A stretch of 37,227 nucleotides of DNA from the NCBI GenBank assembly GCA_046349775.1, contig JAXMBS010000055.1, positions 1-37,227 of the forward strand, in the 5' to 3' direction. The notes beneath the pieces were generated by a model. The model was not told the origin of the DNA. It did not search any database and saw only the letters and a program-made list of their open reading frames with translations. A program made the translations under genes and the position numbers. This DNA is from JAEUIG01 sp046349775 (GTDB lineage Bacteria; Planctomycetota; Planctomycetia; Planctomycetales; Planctomycetaceae). This document shows, piece after piece, positions 23,839-32,393 of this stretch; positions within the stretch are counted from its first letter, which is position 1; each line of letters begins with the position of its first letter.

Positions 23839-23912
23839 CGGCGCGCAGTTCGAGCGTCGGAGTGATGCCTGGCCGGTGAGGGTCTTACTTGGCGGTAGGG
23901 ACCTCACCGGCC
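23839..23912. other. Two-stem element after DUF1559 (copy A)
   Basis: Main stem: GGCCGGTGAGG (23871-23881) with CCTCACCGGCC (23902-23912), 11 bp with a 20-nt loop. Second stem: CGGCGC (23839-23844) with GCGTCG (23854-23859), complete with one G-T wobble if read on the plus strand. The same layout occurs at 32301-32373. The genes around it are on the minus strand; a T-rich run follows the main stem on the plus strand. A terminator, an mRNA 3' end or a small RNA are all possible. Confidence 0.6.
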
Positions 23913-23976
23913 GCTTTGTTTGCGGCTCACACATCCGCCATCACCGCAGCCGCTGGCGGTTCGGCGTCGGATCACG

Positions 23977-24950
23977 TTAGAAGTCAGTCGCCACAACCTC
24001 CCCCCCGGCACGTGTCACGAGTGCAGCAAAGACGCGGATGTCGATGCTGGCGCTGAGGAAATGCACGGAACCGTCCGCCAGCGCCACGTTGGCCCCACCG
24101 GAGTGGAAGCTGTAGACCTCATGGTCGTTCGTGCAATTCACGGCGCAGGTCCCGAGGGCGGTCCCATCGGTCGTGGCGCCTTTGCACCACAGCGTGTTCC
24201 GTGAGGCCCAGGGGCCGCCCCTCAGCCAGGTGTCCGAACCGGCCTGCGTCCCTTGCCAGTTGCGGCCGGCTGCCATTCTCCGATCAGGATCGTCTGTGAG
24301 GGCGCCGTCCGGATGTCGCGAAAACGCCGGCAGTCGTTGATGGGGAAGACCCTCGTAACGTTCGTCTCGGTTATCAAGCACGGCGGCGGGGGAATCAATC
24401 ACGCCGTCGCGCACCAGCCGGGCATCGACAAATGCCATGCATGCATAATCCCCACAAGCAGCAGTGCCGATGAACAGATCCTGCGGCGGTGGAGTCTTGG
24501 TGGGGAGCCGCCTAATCGAACGCGTTCCCCGTGCGCCGATGGACACTTTCGCCAGACCGTCAACTGCGTGTTCACGGCCAGCTGGTTCGGGGGATCGAAC
24601 CAGGAGAAATCCCGGTTGTATAGGTTGGCCAGCCGCCTGCTGTTCCGGGTGTAGGGGAGCAGATAAGTTCCGGGCCCGTGGTGCTTCAGTGCGTTGAATT
24701 GCGGGAAGTTTAGCGCGGGCATCGGGCCTACGCCCCCCGGCGGAAATGTGTTGTGGTCCTCGTGGTACAGGTGCGCTGCCAGAGCGAGCTGCTTCAGGTT
24801 ATTGCGACAGGCCGTGCGCCGGGCGGCCTCGCGTGCCTGTTGGACGGCCGGCAGCAGTAAAGATATGAGGATGCCAATGATCGCGATGACCACGAGCAGT
24901 TCGATGATCGTAAAGCCGCGTCGCTGCGAGGTTCGACTTGGCTGACGCAC
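23977..24950 (-). pseudogene. DUF1559 prepilin-like protein, frameshifted (copy A)
   Basis: Starts at GTG 24950 with a type IV pilin-like N-terminus (RRGFTIIELLVVIAIIGILI, then LLPAVQQAREAARR), with the G/F cleavage site and Glu at +5. The frame is normal up to about 24525 (VNTQLTVWRKCPSAHGERVR). It then shifts: the next homologous block (RRLPTKTPPPQDLFIG) lies in another frame and runs to 23977, ending with the HSGGANVALADGSVHFLS motif (H-X9-DG) typical of this family. Read straight, the product stops at 24399 after 183 aa and lacks the whole C-terminal half. Copy B has an intact version. The gene lies between the damaged kinase tail and the two-stem element. Confidence 0.85.
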
Positions 24951-25087
24951 GGCAGCACCTCTGTGTACTGAGGATCTGGCGGTTATGCGAACACAGCCGC
25001 TTCATTCCTTCCGGAATGACCCGCCAGGGTCGCACCCAGTACTCCTCTAAGGTTTGTGTTTCGGAATTGCCAACTGCGTCATGTCCT

Positions 25088-25540
25088 GTGACTTTCGCCG
25101 TCGTGTCCCGGCTTCCCGAGACGAGGCGCGAGCCGTCCGGGCTGAACGCCAGGCAGCAGACGAGACCGGTGTGACCGCGGAAACTGCGGATCAACTTTCC
25201 CGTTTGGGTGTCCCAGACTTTTACGGCGCTGTCTTCGCCTGCCGAAGCGATCAAGCGGCCATCGTCAATGGGGCTGAACGCCACGGCATAAACCTCCGGA
25301 GTGCTCTCCTTGCGAGGGTCTGAAGTTCCATGCCTGTCTCGACGTCCCGGATTATGACGGTGTTCTTCTCTCCCCCCGTTGCCAGCCGCAGGCCGTCCAA
25401 GCTGAAGGCCACGTTCAAGCTGGGCCCGGGAACACGTGCAGGGAACTCGCGGGCGTCTTGCTGCTTGTCCAGTCGCGACCCATCCCAGAGCTTCACCCAG
25501 CCGTCGCTGGTCGAAGCCGTGCCTGCTGTCGGCACTGAAC
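25088..25540 (-). pseudogene. Displaced WD40 tail of kinase A
   Basis: Beyond the point where the kinase A frame changes (about 25520-25545), homology to the kinase B tail continues in other frames: DGWVKLWDGSRLD, then FSLDGLRLATGGEKNTVIIRD, then after a second shift near 25315 EVYAVAFSPIDDGRLIASAG, DSAVKVWD and SPDGSRLVSGSRDTTAKV. Homology ends near 25088, before the last WD. This corresponds to blades 11-14 of the copy B protein. These blades cannot be made as part of the kinase without correcting at least two frameshifts. Confidence 0.8.
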
Positions 25541-28444
25541 ACTACGGGCGCGGATTGCTCTGCCGTGGGCACCCAGTGTTCCGACATTGTCGCCGGTCCG
25601 TGCGTCCCAGACTTGCACAAGCCCCATAGCATGTCCCGTGACCACGTAGCGGCCGTCGGGGCTGAACGCCACTGCATTGTACGGCCCGGCGGAACGCTCG
25701 GACTGCAGTGGGAAGGCTTCGTGTCCGGTCCTCACATCCCAGACCGTGACGTTCTGCTGCTTGTTCTTCGAACCGGCCACCACGATTCGCTCACCTGCAG
25801 GCTGCCAGGCCAGGCAGAAGACGACGTGTCCGTCGCGGTTCAACTCGACGCTCGTTTCGCCGGTCGAAGCATCCCAGATCCTCACGATTGCATCGTTGCC
25901 GGCGGAAGCAACCCGCTGGCCATCGCCGCTGACCGCGAGGGTGCGGATTTCATCGCTGTGGCCGGTGAAGTTCAGGATCTCCTGACGTTCATTTCCCTCG
26001 AGCGGGGTCGCATCCCAGAAGCGGATGGTTCCGTCTTTGCTGGCCGAAGCGAGACGGTGGCCGTCCGGGCTGAATGCCACACAGCAGGACCTGCCAGTGT
26101 GTCCGCGAAGACTGAGCAGTTCGCGGCCGGTCGCTGTGTCCCAGATGCGCACTATCTTGTCTTCGCCCCCCGAAGCGAGCCGCTTGCCGTCCGGGCTGAA
26201 GGCGACACATTCGACGTTGCCCGTATTCGCTTTTACGTCATACAGCAATTTACCGGTTTTCGAATTCGACAGTCTCAATCTCCGGTCAAAGCCGGCCGAA
26301 GCCAGCCACGCGCCATCCTGGCTGAAAGCGATTGCACCAAACCCACCGAGAACACCGGGGACGGCGCGGAGCCCTGTTTCAACGTCCCAAATGTGCAGGA
26401 GGCCGTTTTCCTCCATGCACGTCGCTAGCCGCCCTTCGCCGCTGAACCCCACGGGAATCGTATGGAAGCTGTGTTTGGCCAGAGTGTGCAGGGGGGCGAA
26501 TTGAGGGTTCTTCCAATCCCAGATTTTCACGGCCCCCTCGCTGGCTGCCGCGAGTTGCCGGCCGTCGTGGCTGAACGCCACGGTGTACGCTGTCCCAAAC
26601 GTGCGACCAATATCACATGGCCGAGTGAAAATCGGCTCCCTGGTCGACAAGTCCCAGACCTTCACGAGCCGGTCGGCGCCCACCGAGGCCATGTACTCTG
26701 CATTGGGGTGGAATTTGACAGCGACGACGGATTTGGAGTGCGCAGGGATGGTCTGGTCAAGGTTTCCGGTGAGGCTGTTCCAGATTCTGATCGTCCCGTC
26801 CCCGCCCGCGCCGGCGATTCGTTCGCCGCCGGGGCTGAACGCCAGTCCGTTCATTTCCGTATTGTTTGAGAGGACCACGGGTTGCACCCAACAGAGCCGC
26901 ATGAGGTAACGCCATTCCCAGCCGCGCAGCTCTGGCGGACACTCTTCGAGAAGGCTGAGCGCCAGGCCGAGGTCGTCCTTCGACAACGCATGGTGTGCTC
27001 CGCCGATCCGCTGGAAGTAGGCGTCGAGCCGCTCCTCAGCGAGGTGCTGTCGCTCGCGCCTTAGGGCCAGTGCGAGACCTTCGTCGGCCTTCATCTCATT
27101 TCGCAAAGCAGCCGCCGTGACATCTTGTTGTCGCCCTACGTGCAGGGCGCTAGTCACCAGGGCCACCACGGACAGCAGCACGGCCAGACCCACGATGGCG
27201 GCAGTCGCGAGGATCGACTTGTTACGCCGGGCAAATTTGCGGTAGCGATACAAGGCCGACGGCGGACACGCCTGCACCGGCTCGTCGCGGAGATGTCGCT
27301 CGATGTCCCGCGCCATCGCGCCGGCCGACTCGTACCGCCGGTTGCGGTCCTTATCCAAGGCCTTCATCACAATCCAGTCCAGCTCGCCCAGGATCGTCGG
27401 ACCGTGCTGTTTCCAGCCAGCCTGGTGCTTCGCCGACAGCGCCGTCTCCGCATTGCGCACAGTGCTGATGCGGGCGCTTGGCCTGGGCGGTTCTTCCTCG
27501 CGGATAATCCGCCGGACTTCGTCGAACGCCGCCTCCTGCAGCCGGGTCTTTTCAAAAGGCGTTGTGCCCGTGAGCAGCTCGTACAGCAGCACGCCCAGCG
27601 AGTAGATGTCGCTCCGCGTGTCGACGTCGACCGCATTCATCGCCGCCTGTTCGGGGCTCATGTACAGCGGTGTGCCGATCAACTGGGCGTAGCCAGTGAA
27701 CAGAGTCTTGTCAGTGAGTTGCCCGCTGGTCGCCTTGGCGATGCCGAAGTCGATCACCTTCACGACCGGCCGATCATCGTGCGGCGCCACGAGCACGTTG
27801 GTCGGCTTGATATCTCGGTGGATGATCCCTTTCTGATGCGCATGTTGCACCGCCTGGCAGACGGTGACAAACAGTTCCAGTCGCTCGCTCGTTGGGAGTT
27901 GGTGCTGGTCGCAATAGTCGGTGATCGGGACCCCTTTGACGAGCTCCATCACAAAGTACGGTCGGCCGGATTCGGTCTCGCTCGCGTCCAGCACCTTGGC
28001 GATATTCGAATGGTCCATCAGCGCCAGCGCCTGCCGCTCGGCCTCGAACCGGGCGATGACCTGGTGCGTATCCATCCCGGGCTTGATGACCTTAAGGGCC
28101 ACCTTCCGCTTGACTGGGTGGACCTGTTCGGCCATGAACACGATGCCGAAGCCCCCCTCGCCAATCTGTTCCAATAGCTTGTACGGGCCGATCGTGTCGC
28201 CGGGACGTTCGGTCAGGTGCTGATTGATGGTCGGGGTGGCCGAAATCTCCCTCTGATCGAGCAGCCCCGCACCATCGAGAAGTTGGTTGGCCTGCCTGTG
28301 GGCTTTGAGCAGCCTCTCAACTCGTCTTCGCAGTTCAAGGTCAGCGGTGCATTCGGAATCGAGAAATGCGGACCACTCTTCCGGCGCGTACTGCTCGACC
28401 GCTTGCAGGAAAACCTGTTTCGCATCAGCGGCGTTCGCGGGCAT
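25493..28444 (-). CDS. Transmembrane Ser/Thr protein kinase with WD40 repeats, C-terminally shortened (copy A)
   Basis: A protein of 983 aa from ATG 28444; a TTG at 28480 is an alternative start. After a helical N-terminal region (~1-80) comes a Hanks-type kinase domain: IGEGGFG (94-100), ALKVIK with Lys 118, HRDIKPTN with D211, DFG (232-234) and GTPLYMSPEQA. All key catalytic residues are present. Then a membrane helix (ILATAAIVGLAVLLSVVAL) and ten recognisable WD40 repeats follow, the first ending GGDGTIRIWN and the last GLVQVWD. The ORF then runs ~25 residues out of homology to a stop at 25493, losing four repeats that copy B retains. Fourteen repeats make two seven-bladed propellers, so the second propeller is incomplete here. 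Kinases of this design beside an ECF sigma factor are typical of planctomycetes. Confidence 0.88.
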   Translation of the reverse strand: MPANAADAKQVFLQAVEQYAPEEWSAFLDSECTADLELRRRVERLLKAHRQANQLLDGAGLLDQREISATPTINQHLTERPGDTIGPYKLLEQIGEGGFGIVFMAEQVHPVKRKVALKVIKPGMDTHQVIARFEAERQALALMDHSNIAKVLDASETESGRPYFVMELVKGVPITDYCDQHQLPTSERLELFVTVCQAVQHAHQKGIIHRDIKPTNVLVAPHDDRPVVKVIDFGIAKATSGQLTDKTLFTGYAQLIGTPLYMSPEQAAMNAVDVDTRSDIYSLGVLLYELLTGTTPFEKTRLQEAAFDEVRRIIREEEPPRPSARISTVRNAETALSAKHQAGWKQHGPTILGELDWIVMKALDKDRNRRYESAGAMARDIERHLRDEPVQACPPSALYRYRKFARRNKSILATAAIVGLAVLLSVVALVTSALHVGRQQDVTAAALRNEMKADEGLALALRRERQHLAEERLDAYFQRIGGAHHALSKDDLGLALSLLEECPPELRGWEWRYLMRLCWVQPVVLSNNTEMNGLAFSPGGERIAGAGGDGTIRIWNSLTGNLDQTIPAHSKSVVAVKFHPNAEYMASVGADRLVKVWDLSTREPIFTRPCDIGRTFGTAYTVAFSHDGRQLAAASEGAVKIWDWKNPQFAPLHTLAKHSFHTIPVGFSGEGRLATCMEENGLLHIWDVETGLRAVPGVLGGFGAIAFSQDGAWLASAGFDRRLRLSNSKTGKLLYDVKANTGNVECVAFSPDGKRLASGGEDKIVRIWDTATGRELLSLRGHTGRSCCVAFSPDGHRLASASKDGTIRFWDATPLEGNERQEILNFTGHSDEIRTLAVSGDGQRVASAGNDAIVRIWDASTGETSVELNRDGHVVFCLAWQPAGERIVVAGSKNKQQNVTVWDVRTGHEAFPLQSERSAGPYNAVAFSPDGRYVVTGHAMGLVQVWDARTGDNVGTLGAHGRAIRARSVQCRQQARLRPATAG

Positions 28445-28537
28445 GGGACCGGCTTTCGTGAGAACTTGCTCATCTAACAATGCGAAATCGGCGAAGGCCC
28501 AGTCCCAGAATTGTTGGAGGATTTTTGAATTGACCCC

Positions 28538-29101
28538 CTACGAATCATCGGACTGCAGTTCGGCCTGCAGATAGGCGCGTGCATAAGTCCAAACGCGAAA
28601 ACCCGATGTGCGCGAGAGCCCCAGACAGTCCGCAGCGTCGTCGACGGTCAATCCCGCAAACAGGCGCAGCCTTGCCAAATTGGCGGCGACAGGATCGTCC
28701 GCAGCCAGTTTGGTCAGTGCATCATCCAATGAGAGAAGTTCGTCGGATTGCGGCTCGGCAACGATCTCCGCCTGATCGAGATTGACGCGTTTCAAATGAC
28801 CCCCGGCCTTCGCCGAACGCTTACGGCGCGCATTCTCGATCAGGATTCGCCGTATTGCCTCCGCCGCAGCGGCGAAAAAGTGACCTCGGCCGCCCCAGGC
28901 CCCAGGTTGATCGACATCGACAAGCCGAAGGTAGGCCTCATGCACCAGCGCCGTGGCCTGCAGTGTCTGACAAGGCGACTCCGCCGCCATGCGCGCCGTG
29001 GCCAGCTTGCGGAGTTCGTCGTACACCAACGGCAAGAGTTTCTCCGCAGCGGAGGGATCGCCGCCTTCGATCTGCTGCAGAATCAGCGTGACGTCGCTCA
29101 T
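28538..29101 (-). CDS. ECF RNA polymerase sigma factor, TIGR02999-like (copy A)
   Basis: A protein of 187 aa from ATG 29101; an in-frame GTG at 29125 is possible. Sigma region 2 is visible as PLVYDELRKLATARM and LVHEAYLRLVDVDQP, with HFFAAAAEAIRRILIENARR after it, the hallmark of the planctomycete TIGR02999 group. Region 4 has LRLFAGLTVDDAADCLGLS, after which the recognition helix reads RTSGFRVWTYARAYL, whereas the usual form is closer to ATADRDWAYARAWL. It precedes the kinase gene by about 90 nt. In such pairs the kinase or its partners are thought to control the sigma factor (family-level inference). Confidence 0.93.
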   Translation of the reverse strand: MSDVTLILQQIEGGDPSAAEKLLPLVYDELRKLATARMAAESPCQTLQATALVHEAYLRLVDVDQPGAWGGRGHFFAAAAEAIRRILIENARRKRSAKAGGHLKRVNLDQAEIVAEPQSDELLSLDDALTKLAADDPVAANLARLRLFAGLTVDDAADCLGLSRTSGFRVWTYARAYLQAELQSDDS

Positions 29102-29593
29102 ACCCGCGCAACGCCGGAGTTTCACGCATCGTCAACCGGCGGGGTATCGCGCCGATGCAGCGAAGCGGTGGTGAACGGCTTTGAGAACGCCATGATCGTA
29201 TTCGGGATGGGGGACGGCTTTCCAGTAGACACAGGCCGGGTCCAGAAATGTACGCAGCGCATCTACATCGGTCATCACGACCGCTGCGCCTTCCGGACGT
29301 TCCGACCTGCGTGAAGATGGACCAACCGAGGCGTCGTACAGACTTTGCCGTCCTCGCAGAGGTGTCTGTTCGAACGAGACACCCTGCGCCGCAGAAAACT
29401 TGTCGCCTCTGCCGCGGGCGATGTAACCTCAGCGAGTTTGAGCGGTGGCGAATTGCAGGCGGTGAATCACATCAAAGCACGTCCGGTGATCGCCGATGCA
29501 ACTCGAGGACCTGCCACTTGACACGGTCTGACCAGAGTGCGGGGCACTCTGGCCGGACAAGCTGTTCTGGAATGCGTGGCCTTGAAAGTGCTC
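29102..29593. other. Spacer between the two module copies
   Basis: 492 bp without a convincing gene. It presumably holds the promoter for sigma A on the minus strand and the 3' end of copy B. The only clear structure is the hairpin at 29532-29552. Confidence 0.5.
29532..29552 (-). terminator. Perfect 9-bp hairpin downstream of module copy B
   Basis: CCAGAGTGC (29532-29540) and GCACTCTGG (29544-29552) form a perfect 9-bp stem with a 3-nt loop, about 40 nt past the end of the Cys-rich pseudogene on the minus strand. No U-run follows. It is a plausible 3' boundary of copy B transcription. Confidence 0.45.
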
Positions 29594-30461
29594 TTAATAC
29601 CAGCCCCAATAGCCACCCCAGTTGCCGTACTCCTCCACCGTAATACGGGTAGTAAAGAAAGTATCCGTAATAACAGGCCCTGTACGGCCTGCAGACCGTT
29701 GCCGCAGGCACCGCAATTGGAGGGATCCCGGCGATGTCGGTGCACACGCCATTGCACATGACCGCGCCGAAAGAGCATTCCGCACAGGCGCCGTAACTGC
29801 AATAAGGAGTCGATCCGCCGCAGACATTCCCGCACGCGCCGCAGTTGTTCGGGTCCCAGGCAGTATCGACGCAGGTCTTCTGAACACAACGACAGTCCCG
29901 GCGTGCATTCGTGGCAGGACCCGTCGTAGCAATACGGCGCCGAACCCGGGCAGACGTTCCCACAGGCACCGCAATGCTGCGGATCGTCATTGAGGTACAC
30001 GCACTCCTCGCCACAATAGACAGCGCCGTCGTAGCACGCATACACACAGGCGCCGGTCACGCATCCGACATACTCGTTCTGTCCTGGCGGGTCGCACACA
30101 CTGCCGCACGCACCGCAGTTGTACGCGTCATTGGCGGTATCAGCACAGTAGGTTCCGCAAGAGACCAGACCTGTTCCGCAGCAGTAATAATTTCCGCAGG
30201 TCCCGGCGAGCCGGGAGGGATTCTTATTACAGGCCTTGCAGGCTTTCTGGCACTGGTCCTGCTCCTTTCCATGGCGGCACTTGCAGAACTCCTTGCAGGG
30301 ATTCGCGGGGCTTGGGGTGGTGTCCTGACAACGCAAAATTCCGCGCCCAGCGGACCGAGCACACCGGCCGTAACGGCCCACCTTGCCGCCGCAGCGTCTG
30401 CGCGCCGCGGGATGGACTGCTCACCGACCGCCTTGGAGAACTCATCGAAATAGTGTGACAT
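29594..30461 (-). pseudogene. Cysteine-rich exported protein, multiply frameshifted (copy B)
   Basis: Starts at ATG 30461 with GAGGT upstream (MSHYFDEFSKAVGEQSIPRR), closely matching the copy A leader, then changes frame repeatedly. Shifts are visible near 30405, 30380, 30340, 29890, 29730, 29680 and 29635. Between them the same repeats are recognisable: NPSRLAGTCGNYYCCGTG, NCGACGSVC, AVYCGEECVYLNDDPQHCG, WDPNNCGACGNVC, and a final NWGGYWGWY followed by a TAA at 29594. At least seven indels in under 0.9 kb make sequencing error an unlikely sole cause. No single frame could give the Cys-rich core. The preserved ancestral end (W-Y-stop) is useful for comparison with copy A. Confidence 0.85.
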
Positions 30462-30602
30462 TGCCGGGACCTCACTGGAAATGCGAGTGTGTGGCTTGTG
30501 ATCCGCGAGAATCATTCGTCCTGGAACGCCGCTCCTCAAACCGTCAGCTGGCCGTGAGAAGTCGTCCGTTGGCGGGCGACGGCTCATCGAGTTCGTCCTT
30601 CG

Positions 30603-31669
30603 TCACCGGGGCCAGTCCGCCAACAGCAGGATCGGTTCGACGCCGACAGCCACGTCGCTCAACAGGATTCCCCTGCTCGTCGAGCAGATAGCCGATCGGT
30701 GTCGCGAACATGCCGTACTTCATGGACAGCTCCCACTGTTTCTGCATGACGACCGGAAACGTCAGGCCGAGCCGCGGCTTTCGCGCGTGTGGCGTCGGCG
30801 TCCTCGCGGCTGATCATCAGCACCTGCAGCCCCGTGTCCCCTGCATGGAGTTCCTGGAGGTGCGGCGCGAGCTCGTCGCACGGCCCGCATTCCGGATCGG
30901 AGAACACCAGCAGCACACGGCGTCCGCGATAATCCTGGAGGGCCAGTTCACCGCCATCGATCCGCGGCAATTGAAATTCCGGCGCAAGCGTCCCCGCCTT
31001 CAGGCCGCTGCGATTGATCCGGCTGCGGGCCAGCGAGGGATCAGGCTGCTTTGACTTGTTTGCAAAACGCTTCAAGCCCGCTGGCGGTCTGGGAGCGGCG
31101 GCATTCGCAGTTGCCAGACTCAGCAACGGTTCTCCGCCAATCGCCAGCTCGCTCGCAATCCGTCCGGCGGAGTCGACCCGATAGCCCATCGGTGTTCCGT
31201 GCGCCCGGTATTTGCCCGCGACCTCCATTTCCGACTGCAGCAGCACCAGGCACTTGAGGCCATGCTGCTCAACCAGCTCCCGATTCGCATCGGCTGCGCC
31301 GGTGGTGATGACAATCGGCAGCGCGCTGCCGTTGCTTCCATCGGTTCGCAGGTCGGCCAGATCGGGAGCCATTTTCGTGCAGAACCCGCAGCCCGGATTG
31401 AAGAACACCAGCAGGATCTCCCGGCCGAGAAATTCGGAGAGCGTGTGCTGGCGTCCTTCGAGGTCGGGCAATTCAAACTCCGGCGCCGGCGACCCGACAG
31501 GCAATCCCTGCACCGGCGGGCGCGCGGGGCCGGAGCGCGCAGGTAATCGGGCTTCAATCGATTCCAGGCGCAACAGAATCCGTCCGTTCTGCCGGCGCAG
31601 CTGATAGCCGATCCAAGTGGTGGCCCCCAGCAGCAGCCATGGCAGCAGGGCGCCGAGTGAAATGAGCAT
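30603..31669 (-). pseudogene. Double-thioredoxin membrane protein, frameshifted (copy B)
   Basis: Starts at ATG 31669 (GAGG 6 nt upstream) with a membrane helix (LGALLPWLLLGATTWIGYQL), the first domain with FFNPGCGFCTKMAPDL, and the second with SDPECGPCDELAPHLQELHA, all in one frame. Near 30775 the frame shifts: homology resumes as MQKQWELSMKYGMFATPIGY in another frame. It shifts again near 30675, after which SDVAVGVEPILLLADW leads to a TGA at 30603. Read straight, the product ends at 30659 after losing the cis-Pro half of the second thioredoxin domain. The first domain could still be made. Nucleotide identity with copy A in the second domain is strikingly high. Confidence 0.85.
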
Positions 31670-31718
31670 GTTGGCCTCGTCGATGTGAACCCGGTCAACC
31701 TGGAATGCCGTTGCGACA

Positions 31719-32252
31719 TCAGTGCTTCTTGCCACGTCGCAACGAAATCCAGCCGTCGAAGTCGCCGGTTGTCTCACCGTTAACTCCGGTCGCAGCGTCG
31801 GCCAGGCGCTCAACCGTAAATTCCCCTTCGGCGCCGGCGAATTGGCCGGTCGAGTCGTCCGGGTTGACGGTGCAGTACTCGGTAATCAGCACGAGTCCGG
31901 GTACGACGAGCGCGGATGAGCCGAAAAAGTCTGCCACCAGAACATCGCCGTTGGCCGCCGTGAATGTGTACGTTCCTTCGCCCGATACTGGTTGCGTCCC
32001 AAAATTGACTGTCGCCTCGATGACAATGTCGCAACGGCCAAGATGTGTGGCATGTCCCTCCGCTTCGAAGTGGTCAAACACGACCGGTGGAGCGATCGGT
32101 GTGCGGCTGACCAAAATGCCGTCCAGACACCCCTTGAATGGCAGTCTGTTGCCGCCGTTCGTGGACTTGTTGCCGGCGATCGCGAGACACGTCATTCCCA
32201 CGCAGGCCACCAGGGCCAGAGCAAATGCCGATCGGATAGTGCGAAAAGTCAT
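31719..32252 (-). CDS. Secreted protein of unknown function, present only in copy B
   Basis: A protein of 177 aa from ATG 32252, with AAGGAG 8 nt upstream, a strong start. A typical Sec signal peptide (RTIRSAFALALVACVG, then CLAIAG) precedes a mature region of about 150 aa that looks beta-rich: GCLDGILVSRTPIAPPVVFD, FEAEGHATHLGRCDIVIEAT, GTYTFTAANGDVLVADFFG, and a final FDGWISLRRGKKH. Three cysteines are in the mature part. I have the impression of similar short secreted planctomycete proteins with an anti-parallel barrel look, but cannot name a family. It ends about 50 nt before the redoxin pseudogene and follows the two-stem element. Confidence 0.82.
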   Translation of the reverse strand: MTFRTIRSAFALALVACVGMTCLAIAGNKSTNGGNRLPFKGCLDGILVSRTPIAPPVVFDHFEAEGHATHLGRCDIVIEATVNFGTQPVSGEGTYTFTAANGDVLVADFFGSSALVVPGLVLITEYCTVNPDDSTGQFAGAEGEFTVERLADAATGVNGETTGDFDGWISLRRGKKH

Positions 32253-32300
32253 CAGCGCGTCTCCTTGAGGTTTGAGATACAATCAAAAAACCATCGAGAT

Positions 32301-32373
32301 CGGCGCGCACCATGAGCGCCGGAGCGATGCCTGGCCGGTGAGTGTCCTTCTTTGCGGTTGGGACTCACCGGCC
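32301..32373. other. Two-stem element after DUF1559 (copy B)
   Basis: Main stem: GGCCGGTGAGT (32333-32343) with ACTCACCGGCC (32363-32373), 11 bp with a 19-nt loop. Second stem: CGGCGC (32301-32306) with GCGCCG (32316-32321), perfect. Compared with copy A, the innermost pair of the main stem changed from G-C to T-A, a compensatory change. It lies 20 nt after the DUF1559 stop (minus strand). Confidence 0.62.
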
Positions 32374-32393
32374 GCTTTTGTTGGCCGCCGTTA

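Larger units (their letters stand above)
21729..29101 (-). repeat. Module copy A: sigma, kinase-WD40, DUF1559, redoxin, Cys-rich
   Basis: Five genes in the same order and strand as in copy B (29594-37227). In this copy the Cys-rich, redoxin and sigma genes are intact, while the DUF1559 gene is frameshifted and the kinase has lost its last WD40 blades. Similarity is strongest in the second thioredoxin domain, where it is obvious at nucleotide level, and weaker in the sigma and kinase genes. Confidence 0.85.

Noticed and set aside
25493..28444. WD40 region as a DNA tandem repeat
   Set aside because: The repeats are protein-level and diverged; there is no exact DNA repeat unit.
29132..29275. 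47-aa minus-strand ORF just before sigma A
   Set aside because: No Shine-Dalgarno and no recognised motif; could be a leader or remnant but cannot be supported.
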